DNA from: Photobacterium alginatilyticum
GTDB lineage: Bacteria > Pseudomonadota > Gammaproteobacteria > Enterobacterales > Vibrionaceae
NCBI RefSeq assembly: GCF_009910675.1
Contig: NZ_RSEJ01000011.1
Span: 116,583-180,582, forward strand
Direction: 5' to 3'
Length of the DNA stretch: 64,000 nucleotides
Shown: positions 17,557 to 25,579 of the stretch, piece by piece
Layout: every line of letters starts with the position of its first letter
How positions within the stretch are numbered: position 1 is the first letter of the stretch
The notes under the pieces: model-generated
The model's input: only the letters and a program-made list of their open reading frames with translations
Told to the model about the DNA's origin: nothing
Databases searched by the model: none
Program-made: the position numbers and the translations under genes

Positions 17557-19206
17557 TTAACCAAGTGGCCAGAATGTCACGTCTTGCCATAACTGCGGTC
17601 TGTCGGAAATTAACTGAAGACGAGTTGCATCCTCTGGCGTGAATACTCGGGCCGACATTGCGTATTCTCCATTATTAATGAATATCTCTAATGAAGAGTG
17701 ATCAGCCAATACCTGAAGTTCAACATCCTCACCTGTGTGCCAGATAATCTCACGGACCTGTTCGCCATCAGTAGAAAGAGTATGGGTGCGATCAAGCAGG
17801 ATACGTTGAGTATCCGAGTCCAGGATGATATCGCAGTATTGTTCGCCATTATCCATCAGGCGTAATGTGTTCTGTCCGGTTTCTGGCCAAGCTATTGTAG
17901 TTGATAGTTCATAGCTCTTGGTGTCTAGGTGGATGATTTGGTAAACCGATGCTTCGGTAAAGCTGTATTGCTGCTTTTCCCCACGTAGAGCCTGTAGTTC
18001 ACGCGCCGGACGCTGGAACATTTTTCCGCCTTCCCAGCTCAATTCCCGCAGGCAGGTTAGCTGGTGCAGCCAGCCATCTTGGTTGCTTGGCTGATCGGTT
18101 TCATCGGGTAATCCCATCCAGCCGATAAGCAAACGGCGCCCGTCTGGTGTTTCGGCTGTTTGAGGGGCATAGAAGTCAAAACCATAATCCAGGGTGGTGA
18201 AATCACCAAGGGTGAGGTGGCCGTCCTGATCCAAAGACGCTTTGATATAGCCGTTATGGTGCGGAACCTTGAAGTGCTCGCTGGAGGACTTGATTCCCTG
18301 AGGGCAGATAATCCCAGCAAGCTGGCCATTAAGTTCAAACAAATCCGGGCATTCCCACATGTAGCCGAACTGTCCTAGCTCATCGCCATACAGGCCTTGA
18401 TATGACCAGTGATAAAGATCATCGGAACGATAGATGGCAAGACGGCCCTGCAGTTGATGATCAGCTGTCTGATGCTGAGCACCGAGCAACATCAGCCAAT
18501 GGTCATTGTGCCGGACGATTTTGGGATCGCGGCAGTGGGGAGTCACAGAGGGCGGCAGGGTATCGATAACCGGCCCGTGCTTGGTGAAACGCAGCCCGTC
18601 GTGTGATGTCGCCAGACATTGGGTGGTGATCCTATCGCGCTGCTCGCCGATACGGACATTACCGGTATAGAACAACATCAGCTCGTCGCCGTTGCTGACA
18701 GCATGGCCGGAAAATACACCATGGCTATCAAACCAATCTGACGGACACAGGGCAACGCGCTGGGTTGTCCAGTTAATCAGATCGGTGCTGGTAACGTGAG
18801 CCCAGTATTTATCTTTATGGTCGCAGGCAAACGGGTATAACTGATAGAAAAGGTGATACTCGCCTTGATGATAGATAAAGCCGTTAGGATCGTTGAGCAG
18901 TCCCTGAGGTGGCGCAATATGCCAGCTAGGGCGGTGGATGGATGTAGTTAGCTCCTGAACGCCAAGTAGCTGCTTGCGTTGGTTGGCTTCTATCCATTGA
19001 CCGAGCTGCTGCCATTCATGCGTATCGAGAGGATGCTCTGGTTGCCAGGAGAGTTGAGATAGCTGGGTATTAAACGGCAGTTTGGCGGCAGCCGAAGAGC
19101 GTAGCGCTGGATTAGCAAGCTCAAGGATTACCTGCTCTTCGACACGAAGGGCTCGAAGTAAATTTTCGTTACCACCGCAAGCGGTGATCAGTTCAGTCAG
19201 TGTCAT
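17557..19206 (-). CDS. scrB: sucrose-6-phosphate hydrolase (GH32)
   Basis: A 549-residue glycoside hydrolase family 32 enzyme. LLNDPNGFIYHQGEYHLFYQ carries the catalytic nucleophile Asp in NDPNG (about residue 130), CRDPKI the transition-state Asp, and MWECPDLF the acid/base Glu. It cleaves sucrose-6-phosphate to glucose-6-phosphate and fructose. A C-terminal beta-sandwich follows after about residue 415. I start at MTLTELITACGG (19206), preceded by AAGG; 31 further open codons upstream run through the operator at 19266 and are not protein-like. The N-terminal about 100 residues before the GH32 fold are longer than in many homologues. No signal peptide, so it is cytoplasmic. Confidence 0.93.
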   Translation of the reverse strand: MTLTELITACGGNENLLRALRVEEQVILELANPALRSSAAAKLPFNTQLSQLSWQPEHPLDTHEWQQLGQWIEANQRKQLLGVQELTTSIHRPSWHIAPPQGLLNDPNGFIYHQGEYHLFYQLYPFACDHKDKYWAHVTSTDLINWTTQRVALCPSDWFDSHGVFSGHAVSNGDELMLFYTGNVRIGEQRDRITTQCLATSHDGLRFTKHGPVIDTLPPSVTPHCRDPKIVRHNDHWLMLLGAQHQTADHQLQGRLAIYRSDDLYHWSYQGLYGDELGQFGYMWECPDLFELNGQLAGIICPQGIKSSSEHFKVPHHNGYIKASLDQDGHLTLGDFTTLDYGFDFYAPQTAETPDGRRLLIGWMGLPDETDQPSNQDGWLHQLTCLRELSWEGGKMFQRPARELQALRGEKQQYSFTEASVYQIIHLDTKSYELSTTIAWPETGQNTLRLMDNGEQYCDIILDSDTQRILLDRTHTLSTDGEQVREIIWHTGEDVELQVLADHSSLEIFINNGEYAMSARVFTPEDATRLQLISDRPQLWQDVTFWPLG

Positions 19207-19265
19207 GGATGATAGCCTTAAATTGTTAGCACGAGGCCGCACCAACAATATACAGATTTTTAAAT

Positions 19266-19285
19266 TTTCGGGAACGTTCCAAAAA
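19266..19285. promoter_or_regulatory. ScrR-type operator upstream of scrB
   Basis: TTTCGGGAACGTTCCAAAAA centres on the palindrome GGAACGTTCC. It matches the site in the scrR-scrA gap at 17 of 20 positions. It lies about 60 bases upstream of the scrB start, as expected for a LacI-family repressor site. Confidence 0.65.
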
Positions 19286-19412
19286 TAGACCAGAATCAAC
19301 GTTGAGGCAAGTCGTGGCCGCAGGAATTGTAAGACTCAACGAAAAAGTGTGCGGAGGATCGAGTTAATGTTAGCGAGAAGCGGAGCTGTGCAGGCAGGGG
19401 AAACAGAGCTGC

Positions 19413-20402
19413 TTAGCAGCTCTGACGCGGTATCCAGTCAAAGCCAAGCACCAGCTTGGCGACCTGGCTTCGGCCTTGTTCGATGATTTCCAGTAGCATT
19501 TTGGCGGCATTATTGCCTGCGGGCTCAAAGGCATAGGCGAATGTCGACAGGCCCGGCGTCACCACTGAAGCCATTTCGTCATTACCGACACCGACAACCT
19601 TGATGTCCTTGCCCGGCTTGAGGCCTGCCGCGGCAATGGCCTGGATCGCACCGATGGCAATTCGGTCCGTGGCGCAGAAAACACCATCTGGTCGCTGGTT
19701 TTCTGCCAGTAACCGGGCCATCTCTTCACGACCGGAATCAATCGAAAATTGCCCTTGAGTATGAAACTGAGGTGGCGTTAAACCTAAATAATTCAATGCA
19801 TTAGAAAATCCATCATAGCGCTGGCGATCAACAGCGATATCATCGCCTTTGACCCCGAGAAAGCCAACTGAACGGCAACCTGCTTGATGAAGTTGTTCGG
19901 CAGCACAATAGCCAACCCGGTAATCGTCGTGGATCACGCTCGGGATATTGAAGCCAGAGCCGTCCTGGCCGATCAGTACCACTGGGGCCTTCGAGCGCTT
20001 GATCGCGGTGATCAGCGCATCGTCGATATGGGTGGCGAACATCACTATTCCTTCAACCCGTTTTTGATTGAAGAGTTCGATGTACTGAATTTCTTTGCCA
20101 GCCTCCAGGGCACTGTTCGCCAGCAGTACGTGCTTGCCTGCCAGCTCGAATGCCTTGCTCAGGCCATCAACACCCTGCGAGACGGCATTGGAGGCAACAC
20201 GGGGAACGATAATACCTATCAGATTGGTTTTATTGGATTTTAAATCTTTCGCCACTTGGTTGACGACGTAGCCGCATTCTTCGATCGCGCGGCGCACTTT
20301 GATTTTGGTCGCTTCTTTTACGCCATATTCGTCATTGATGACTCGTGAAACCGTGGACTTAGACACCCCGGCAAGACGTGCGACATCGTGTAGGCTCGCC
20401 AT
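19413..20402 (-). CDS. scrR: LacI-family sucrose operon repressor
   Basis: A 329-residue regulator. Residues 1-55 are a LacI helix-turn-helix (LHDVARLAGVSKSTVSRVIND) with hinge; the rest is a periplasmic-binding-protein-like effector domain starting NLIGIIVP. I start at MASLHD (20402) because AAGGAG precedes it and it matches the family; longer open sequence upstream is not LacI-like. ScrR represses scr genes in the absence of fructose or fructose-1-phosphate. Matching palindromes lie upstream of scrB and in the scrR-scrA gap, so self-control is likely. It is transcribed divergently from scrA and in the same direction as scrB, 206 bases before it. Confidence 0.9.
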   Translation of the reverse strand: MASLHDVARLAGVSKSTVSRVINDEYGVKEATKIKVRRAIEECGYVVNQVAKDLKSNKTNLIGIIVPRVASNAVSQGVDGLSKAFELAGKHVLLANSALEAGKEIQYIELFNQKRVEGIVMFATHIDDALITAIKRSKAPVVLIGQDGSGFNIPSVIHDDYRVGYCAAEQLHQAGCRSVGFLGVKGDDIAVDRQRYDGFSNALNYLGLTPPQFHTQGQFSIDSGREEMARLLAENQRPDGVFCATDRIAIGAIQAIAAAGLKPGKDIKVVGVGNDEMASVVTPGLSTFAYAFEPAGNNAAKMLLEIIEQGRSQVAKLVLGFDWIPRQSC

Positions 20403-20586
20403 AGATACTCCTTTGTTTCGGCCATGATCATCCAGGTTCGGGATAGTTTGCAAATAGGATCCGGTTTTTACCCCGAATTGAGTGACTGTGATCACAATAT
20501 ATTGTCCATGTTCGCCCTTTTAGCCGATCATGCTCACACAAGAAAATTAGGGCCTTGACGATATTTGAGACATCAATAAAACTTGA

Positions 20587-20606
20587 TTTCGGTAACGTTC
20601 CCGAAA
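20587..20606. promoter_or_regulatory. ScrR-type operator between scrR and scrA
   Basis: TTTCGGTAACGTTCCCGAAA is a 20-bp palindrome with one mismatched pair. It lies in the divergent scrR-scrA region, about 140 bases before the scrA start, and matches the site upstream of scrB at 17 of 20 positions. The two copies together define the operator. Confidence 0.7.
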
Positions 20607-20744
20607 ATCAAAAATACTGCACCACCCAAGCAGTATCGGGATGGGAATGTTGCTGATGCAAACCACATGAGTGCTTGACCTAAGATTAGGGTTAAGATGA
20701 ATTAAAACGTTCTGAGCGTGAATCCTGTTCGCGGAGGTATAGAG

Positions 20745-22181
20745 ATGGACTTTCCTGTCATTGCCCGACAATTAATCGAAAAACTGGGCGGAAAAGAGAA
20801 TATTGCTGCTGCTGCACACTGCGCAACGCGTCTGCGTTTAGCGCTACATGATGAAAACAAAGCCGATCTCAAGGCCATCGATGATATCGATGGAGTGAAG
20901 GGACAGTTCAAGGTGGCGGGTCAAATCCAGATCATTTTTGGGTCCGGTATCGTCAACCAGGTCTATGCAGCAATGACAGAGCAGACCGGCCAGACAGAAA
21001 TGTCGACCAAGGACGTCGCGTCTGCAGGGGCCGAAAAACAGAATGTCGTGCAGCGTGCCGTGAAAGGGTTGTCTGATATTTTCGTACCGATCATTCCGGC
21101 AATCGTTGCCGGTGGCCTGTTGATGGGTTTGTTCAACGTTCTGACCGCGACTGGCTTGTTTATCGACGGCAAGTCCTTGATTGATGCCTACCCGGGCATG
21201 GCCGATCTGGCCTCGATGATCAATACCTTTGCCAACGCGCCATTTGTTTATCTCCCTGTTCTGTTAGCGTTCTCGGCAAGTAAGAAATTTGGTGGCAACC
21301 CGTTCCTCGGCGCCGCACTGGGTATGTTGATGGTACACCCGGATCTACTCAATGGCTGGGGCTTTGGTGGTGCCAGCGTCAGCGGCGATATCCCGGTCTG
21401 GAACATCTTCGGTTTTGAAATCCAGAAAGTTGGCTACCAGGGTTCAGTACTGCCGGTACTGGTTTCTGCCTTCATTTTGGCAAAAGTAGAAAATGGTCTG
21501 CGTAAGGTGGTTCCGTCCGTATTGGATAACCTGTTGACGCCGATGCTGGCAATTTTCATTACTGGTTTCCTGACCTTCACTCTGGTTGGTCCTATTACCC
21601 GTGATGCCGGTTTCTTGTTAGGTGACGGCCTGAACTGGTTGTACGAATCGGCTGGTTTTATCGGCGGGGCACTGTTTGGCCTTGTCTACGCACCGTTTGT
21701 TATCACAGGCATGCACCACAGCTTCATCGCATTTGAAACCCAGCTGCTGGCAGATATTGCAGTAACTGGCGGTACCTTTATCTTCCCGATTGCTGCAATG
21801 TCTAACGTTGCACAGGGCGCGGCATGTCTGGCTTTCGGATTTACGACCAAGGATATTAAAGCGAAGGGGATTGCAATGCCGTCCGGTGTAACGGCGCTGC
21901 TGGGTATTACCGAGCCGGCAATGTTTGGTGTAAACCTGAAGTATCGTTATCCGTTCATTGCTGCCGTTATCGGTGCGGCATCGGCAAGTGCGTTCATTAC
22001 CCTGTTTAAGGTGAAGGCGACAGCACTGGGTGCGGCTGGTCTGCCGGGGATCATCTCTATCAGTCCGGATAGTGTATGGTTCTATGTTGTCGGTATGGCT
22101 ATTTCGTTTGCCATCGCCTTTAGCCTGACGCTGGTATTGGGTACGCGGGCAAAGTTTAAAGCAGCGGCAGCTGCGGCATAA
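20745..22181 (+). CDS. scrA: PTS sucrose-specific EIIBC component
   Basis: A 478-residue permease. The N-terminal EIIB domain has the phosphocysteine in AAHCATRLRLAL (about residue 25), a linker of about 25 residues follows, and the EIIC domain has about ten helices (DIFVPIIPAIVAGGLLMG, FVITGMHHSF, GITEPAMFGVN, typical of the sucrose/trehalose/beta-glucoside group). It imports sucrose as sucrose-6-phosphate using EIIA-Glc, since no EIIA domain is present. The start at 20745 follows GGAGG; an upstream in-frame GTG at 20718 lacks one. It is divergent from scrR with an operator between, and ends at a terminator. Confidence 0.93.
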   Translation: MDFPVIARQLIEKLGGKENIAAAAHCATRLRLALHDENKADLKAIDDIDGVKGQFKVAGQIQIIFGSGIVNQVYAAMTEQTGQTEMSTKDVASAGAEKQNVVQRAVKGLSDIFVPIIPAIVAGGLLMGLFNVLTATGLFIDGKSLIDAYPGMADLASMINTFANAPFVYLPVLLAFSASKKFGGNPFLGAALGMLMVHPDLLNGWGFGGASVSGDIPVWNIFGFEIQKVGYQGSVLPVLVSAFILAKVENGLRKVVPSVLDNLLTPMLAIFITGFLTFTLVGPITRDAGFLLGDGLNWLYESAGFIGGALFGLVYAPFVITGMHHSFIAFETQLLADIAVTGGTFIFPIAAMSNVAQGAACLAFGFTTKDIKAKGIAMPSGVTALLGITEPAMFGVNLKYRYPFIAAVIGAASASAFITLFKVKATALGAAGLPGIISISPDSVWFYVVGMAISFAIAFSLTLVLGTRAKFKAAAAAA

Positions 22182-22213
22182 AAGCCAGAAACATTGATGA
22201 TATAGACGTAAAG

Positions 22214-22236
22214 AGCCGGCAGTTTGTCGGCTTTTT
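22214..22236 (+). terminator. intrinsic terminator of scrA
   Basis: AGCCGGCA and TGTCGGCT pair around a three-base loop, followed by a T run. It starts 32 bases after the scrA stop. Confidence 0.8.
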
Positions 22237-22258
22237 CATCTTTATCTCGTTGGCAACA

Positions 22259-22666
22259 TTAATCCGGTTCGTCTTGTTTTGCCAGAGCCAGAAAGGCGGC
22301 CATCCCACTGATATCAAGGTAACCGTCGGCTTTTTTATGGGTTCTGAGAAACTGATAACCTGATACGGTTTTTAACAAGTTCTCGGCCTCGTCAGGGCTA
22401 ATTTTCTTGTTGTTGATGTGCTCGTAGGCCGCATAGAGGGCTGGTTTGTCGACCACTTCGGCCTGACGGTATAAATAGCCACAGCCTGTCGCAAGCCATT
22501 CCAGCGAACAGTTGGCCTTCATGGCTATCTGATTGGCTTTGGCAAGACTTGGTTCGCTGCCCTTGAGGTATTTTCGCAGCAGCGCTTCGCTGATGTCGAC
22601 CCGGCGGGCAAAGCCGCTGACACTCTCTTCACCGATTAATGATTTCAGGCGCTGCGCAAAAGACAT
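22259..22666 (-). CDS. XRE/CI-like DNA-binding protein
   Basis: A 135-residue protein. Residues 1-65 form a Cro/CI-type helix-turn-helix (FAQRLKSLIGEESVSGFARRVDISEALLRKYLKGSEPSL). The remaining 70 residues are helical and lack the LexA-like peptidase domain of phage CI. I start at MSFAQRL (22666), preceded by GGAG; a longer frame upstream is less typical. Such short regulators occur both in prophage remnants and as stand-alone chromosomal regulators. No other phage gene is present, so I favour a chromosomal regulator of unknown target. The divergent neighbour is an aldo/keto reductase, 113 bases away. Confidence 0.75.
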   Translation of the reverse strand: MSFAQRLKSLIGEESVSGFARRVDISEALLRKYLKGSEPSLAKANQIAMKANCSLEWLATGCGYLYRQAEVVDKPALYAAYEHINNKKISPDEAENLLKTVSGYQFLRTHKKADGYLDISGMAAFLALAKQDEPD

Positions 22667-22779
22667 AGTTCGTACTCCAGTTCGAGGCCCGAAGGTTATA
22701 GCATTGCGATACCCCTGAAACAAGCCTAGGATGATTGGCAGTCCAAAATGAAATAAGTATTAGATGGAGTTTGACCCGT

Positions 22780-23688
22780 ATGGTGGCAAAAGTTGAATTA
22801 AGCCCGCAAGGTCCGCAATTTTCCGAGTTAGTACAAGGCTATTGGCGTTTGGCAGACTGGCAGATGAACCCGGCACAGCGACTTGACTTTCTTAAGCAGC
22901 ATGTCGAGCTGGGGATCACGACGGTCGATCACGCTGATATTTATGGCAATTACAGCTGCGAGACGTTGTTTGGCGAGGCGCTGGCACTGGATCCGAGCAT
23001 TCGTGACCAGATAGAGATCGTCACCAAGTGTGATATCAAGTTGTGTTCCGAACAGTTTCCTGGCCGAAAAATTAACCATTACGATACTAGCAAGGCACAC
23101 ATTGTTGAGTCGGTAAATAACTCTTTGTCACGGCTACAGGTCGAGAATATCGATGTGTTGCTGATCCATCGCCCTGATGTTCTGATGGATGCCGACGAGG
23201 TGGCCGAAGCCTTTGCCGAGCTTAAACAGCAGGGAAAGGTGATTCATTTTGGCGTTTCGAATTTCTCTCCGGCGCAATTTGATTTGCTGCAGTCTCGGCT
23301 GGATGCTCCGCTGGTAACCAATCAGGTCGAGATCAACCCGCTGAATTTTGAAGTGGCCCACGACGGCACGCTGGATCAACTGCAGATGAAGCGAACCAAG
23401 CCGATGGCGTGGTCATGCCTGGCTGGTGGCGATATCTTTTCTGGCCAGTCAGAGCAGCAGGTGCGGGTACGCAATGAGCTCGAATTAATCTGTGACGAGG
23501 TTGGGGCAGCCAGTATTGATCAGGTTGTTTATGCCTGGGTGCGTCGTTTGCCGTCAAAGCCATTACCGATTATTGGATCGGGGAAAATCGAGCGTGTTCA
23601 GGCCGCTATCGATGCGCTGGATATTGAGCTAAGTCGTGAGCAGTGGTTCCGTGTCTGGGCGGCATCGAAAGGTCATGGGGTGCCATAA
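22780..23688 (+). CDS. aldo/keto reductase (YdhF-like)
   Basis: A 302-residue NADPH-dependent oxidoreductase of the AKR superfamily. TVDHADIYGNYSCE holds the catalytic Asp and Tyr (about residues 50-56), VTKCDIK the Lys, and LLIHRPD the His. PIIGSGKIERVQAA is the C-terminal cofactor site. The sequence is closest in style to E. coli YdhF, whose substrate is unknown. The ATG at 22780 follows TGGAG. It is monocistronic, ending before a long hairpin and a terminator. Confidence 0.9.
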   Translation: MVAKVELSPQGPQFSELVQGYWRLADWQMNPAQRLDFLKQHVELGITTVDHADIYGNYSCETLFGEALALDPSIRDQIEIVTKCDIKLCSEQFPGRKINHYDTSKAHIVESVNNSLSRLQVENIDVLLIHRPDVLMDADEVAEAFAELKQQGKVIHFGVSNFSPAQFDLLQSRLDAPLVTNQVEINPLNFEVAHDGTLDQLQMKRTKPMAWSCLAGGDIFSGQSEQQVRVRNELELICDEVGAASIDQVVYAWVRRLPSKPLPIIGSGKIERVQAAIDALDIELSREQWFRVWAASKGHGVP

Positions 23689-23722
23689 GCCGCTTATTGC
23701 TATGGCATAGTGAATGGAGAGG

Positions 23723-23753
23723 AAGCTTAACTGCCTGAAAGGCAGTTAAGCTT
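23723..23753. repeat. perfect 14-bp inverted repeat
   Basis: AAGCTTAACTGCCT and AGGCAGTTAAGCTT pair perfectly around GAA. Neither side carries a T run, so it is not a standard terminator by itself. It lies 34 bases after the aldo/keto reductase stop, just before a weaker hairpin that does have a T run. Confidence 0.8.
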
Positions 23754-23767
23754 GCCAAGCGAAAACG

Positions 23768-23790
23768 AAGGCTAATGAGGCCTTGTTTTT
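23768..23790 (+). terminator. intrinsic terminator of the aldo/keto reductase gene
   Basis: AAGGC and GCCTT around a seven-base loop, then GTTTTT. It closely abuts the convergent universal stress protein gene, whose stop is at 23798. Confidence 0.6.
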
Positions 23791-23797
23791 ATCCAGC

Positions 23798-24739
23798 TTA
23801 TTCCAGCACTGGTGATTTAAACCCTTCAGGTTTGAGCGTGATCACCGAGCATTGGATTTTATCCAGCATATATTCGGCGGTGTTTCCCATGACGAAGCCG
23901 GCAATTCCGGTTCTGCACACCGTTCCCATGATCACCAAATCAATATCATGGCTGTTGATATAATCCGGTAAAATTTTCTTCGCATCCCCTTCAAGCATGG
24001 TAATTTCAACCGATGTCTTGCTATCGGCATAGGGTTCCATCAAGGCTTCGAGACGTGATGCCCTGTCTTCGCGTAATTTTTTTGCGATCACGGCGATTTC
24101 CAAATCATCACAACGGTTCCATTCCCGTAAATATCCCTCACTTTCCAGTCGCCAGGCATGACACAGATAGAGAGTGGCCTGGTTCATGCTGGCAAACTCG
24201 AAAGCGTGCTGGAGAATTTGCTCATTAAGCTCAGTCAAATCGGTGCCCGTGACATCAATCGCCGCGACCACTTTTTTGATCTGCCGGGATTCGCGCAAAG
24301 GGTGGATGGTCCAGAGCGGAATATTTGATTCACGCATTAAATGGCGGGTTGAGGTACCCCATTGACATGCCGTTTCTTTGTGGTCGCGGTGGGCATCGAT
24401 AACAATTAAGTCGCTGCCGGTCTTCTCAGCTCCTTTAATTATTTCAATGTAGGGAATACCGGTTGTAACGACGGCATCAAACTCAATATCCGGATATTGG
24501 GGGCTTAATGTCTCGATGTGCTCTTTAAGTTCTCGCTCGCACTGGTTAGTGGCATTATCGAGCAGGTTCAATGTTGATACCGAGTAGCGACTGAGATCTT
24601 GCATCTCTGCCAGCTTTTCGATCACGGCAAAAAGGGTAACACGGGCTTTCTTCTGGTTGGCAAAATGAAGCGCCTGATGGAATCCTGAGCCGAGAGGCTG
24701 TTTGGGTGCGAGCGGAATGAGTAGACGTCGGTATGTCAT
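23798..24739 (-). CDS. tandem-domain universal stress protein
   Basis: A 313-residue protein made of two Usp domains (about 1-150 and 155-313), the architecture of UspE. The second domain ends with VIMGTVCRTGIAGFVMGNTAEYML, where the GxxGxGN(S/T) nucleotide-binding pattern is loosely kept; the first domain has LIVIDAHRDH, also off the ATP-binding consensus. I start at MTYRRLL (24739), preceded by GGAGG. Usp proteins accumulate in stress and stationary phase, and UspE-like forms affect motility and adhesion in E. coli. The gene is monocistronic. Confidence 0.88.
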   Translation of the reverse strand: MTYRRLLIPLAPKQPLGSGFHQALHFANQKKARVTLFAVIEKLAEMQDLSRYSVSTLNLLDNATNQCERELKEHIETLSPQYPDIEFDAVVTTGIPYIEIIKGAEKTGSDLIVIDAHRDHKETACQWGTSTRHLMRESNIPLWTIHPLRESRQIKKVVAAIDVTGTDLTELNEQILQHAFEFASMNQATLYLCHAWRLESEGYLREWNRCDDLEIAVIAKKLREDRASRLEALMEPYADSKTSVEITMLEGDAKKILPDYINSHDIDLVIMGTVCRTGIAGFVMGNTAEYMLDKIQCSVITLKPEGFKSPVLE

Positions 24740-24945
24740 AACGGCCTCCATAAGTGGATGATAAGTAGCTTGGCATTATTAAGTTTTGCTGAATATGGCG
24801 GGCTCACCACTGAAAATTGTATCTTTTTCTTAAATGTAGCAGCAGTAAGTTGGTGTGGGGGCGTTTCTCGTTGACGAGACAAGAGAAGAAAAGCGAATAA
24901 AAAAGCCGCGTCAGCGGCCAATGAGTCAGAATGAACGTGTAAGAT

Positions 24946-25311
24946 TTAATCGCGGGATACTCGTACCCGGTAATGGTAGTTCACTACAACCAGGCCCTGA
25001 TATTCGATTTGGTCAGGAACTCGGGACAGCTCTCGCACCATGACATAACTGCTGTCAATTTTGATCGATCTGACATCAAGTCGTGATGGCGGCACCCGCA
25101 AGGTTCGGCTCAGGTCAAACGATCTCTGCTCAGTCACATCGGTCATTATGCGATGGCCTTCCTGGTAGGCATTGCTTTTTTGATCGACATACTCAGTTCT
25201 AAAAGTAGAGGTACCTGTTCTGAATTGATAATTTCCCAGTGTGACAAAGTGATCAGCAACGGACAGGGAGCTAAATAAGAGCAGGAAGGAGGTGGCTAGT
25301 AGTTTCTTCAT
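24946..25311 (-). CDS. exported DUF3316-like protein
   Basis: A 121-residue protein with a Sec signal peptide (MKKLLATSFLLLFSSLSVA-DH). The mature part has the pattern I recall from DUF3316 of Vibrionaceae: a Gln/Tyr-rich region with YQEGHRIMTD, then LDVRSIKIDSSYVMVRELS and a final VNYHYRVRV. These small periplasmic proteins have no known function. It is monocistronic. DUF3316 membership is from memory and moderate. Confidence 0.6.
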   Translation of the reverse strand: MKKLLATSFLLLFSSLSVADHFVTLGNYQFRTGTSTFRTEYVDQKSNAYQEGHRIMTDVTEQRSFDLSRTLRVPPSRLDVRSIKIDSSYVMVRELSRVPDQIEYQGLVVVNYHYRVRVSRD

Positions 25312-25579
25312 TACATTGCTCCTCTACGCTAAGTGTTTGGACACAATAAGATTTAAATCAAACGGTAGCGAAAGCGTATCGGTAGGGTGATAAAGCGTTT
25401 GGTTAGGAATGACTGTATATTGATAATTTTAAGCTTGAAGGTAGGTTGTTGCAAACGCTAGGGGGGCATCTATATATCTCAAATCAATCGCTTAGGCTTT
25501 GTTTTCTCTTATGTGTTTGATTTGATGACGTGCGAAGAAAAGACGGCTAGGTGCCGCCTTTTATCGTGGTTAGATAAGA

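Noticed and set aside
20487..20496. TGTGATCACA upstream of scrR as a CRP site
   Set aside because: The palindrome lacks the six-base spacer between TGTGA and TCACA, so it is not a CRP site by consensus.
22259..22666. The XRE protein as evidence of a prophage
   Set aside because: No integrase, structural or lysis gene and no attachment repeat are seen nearby.
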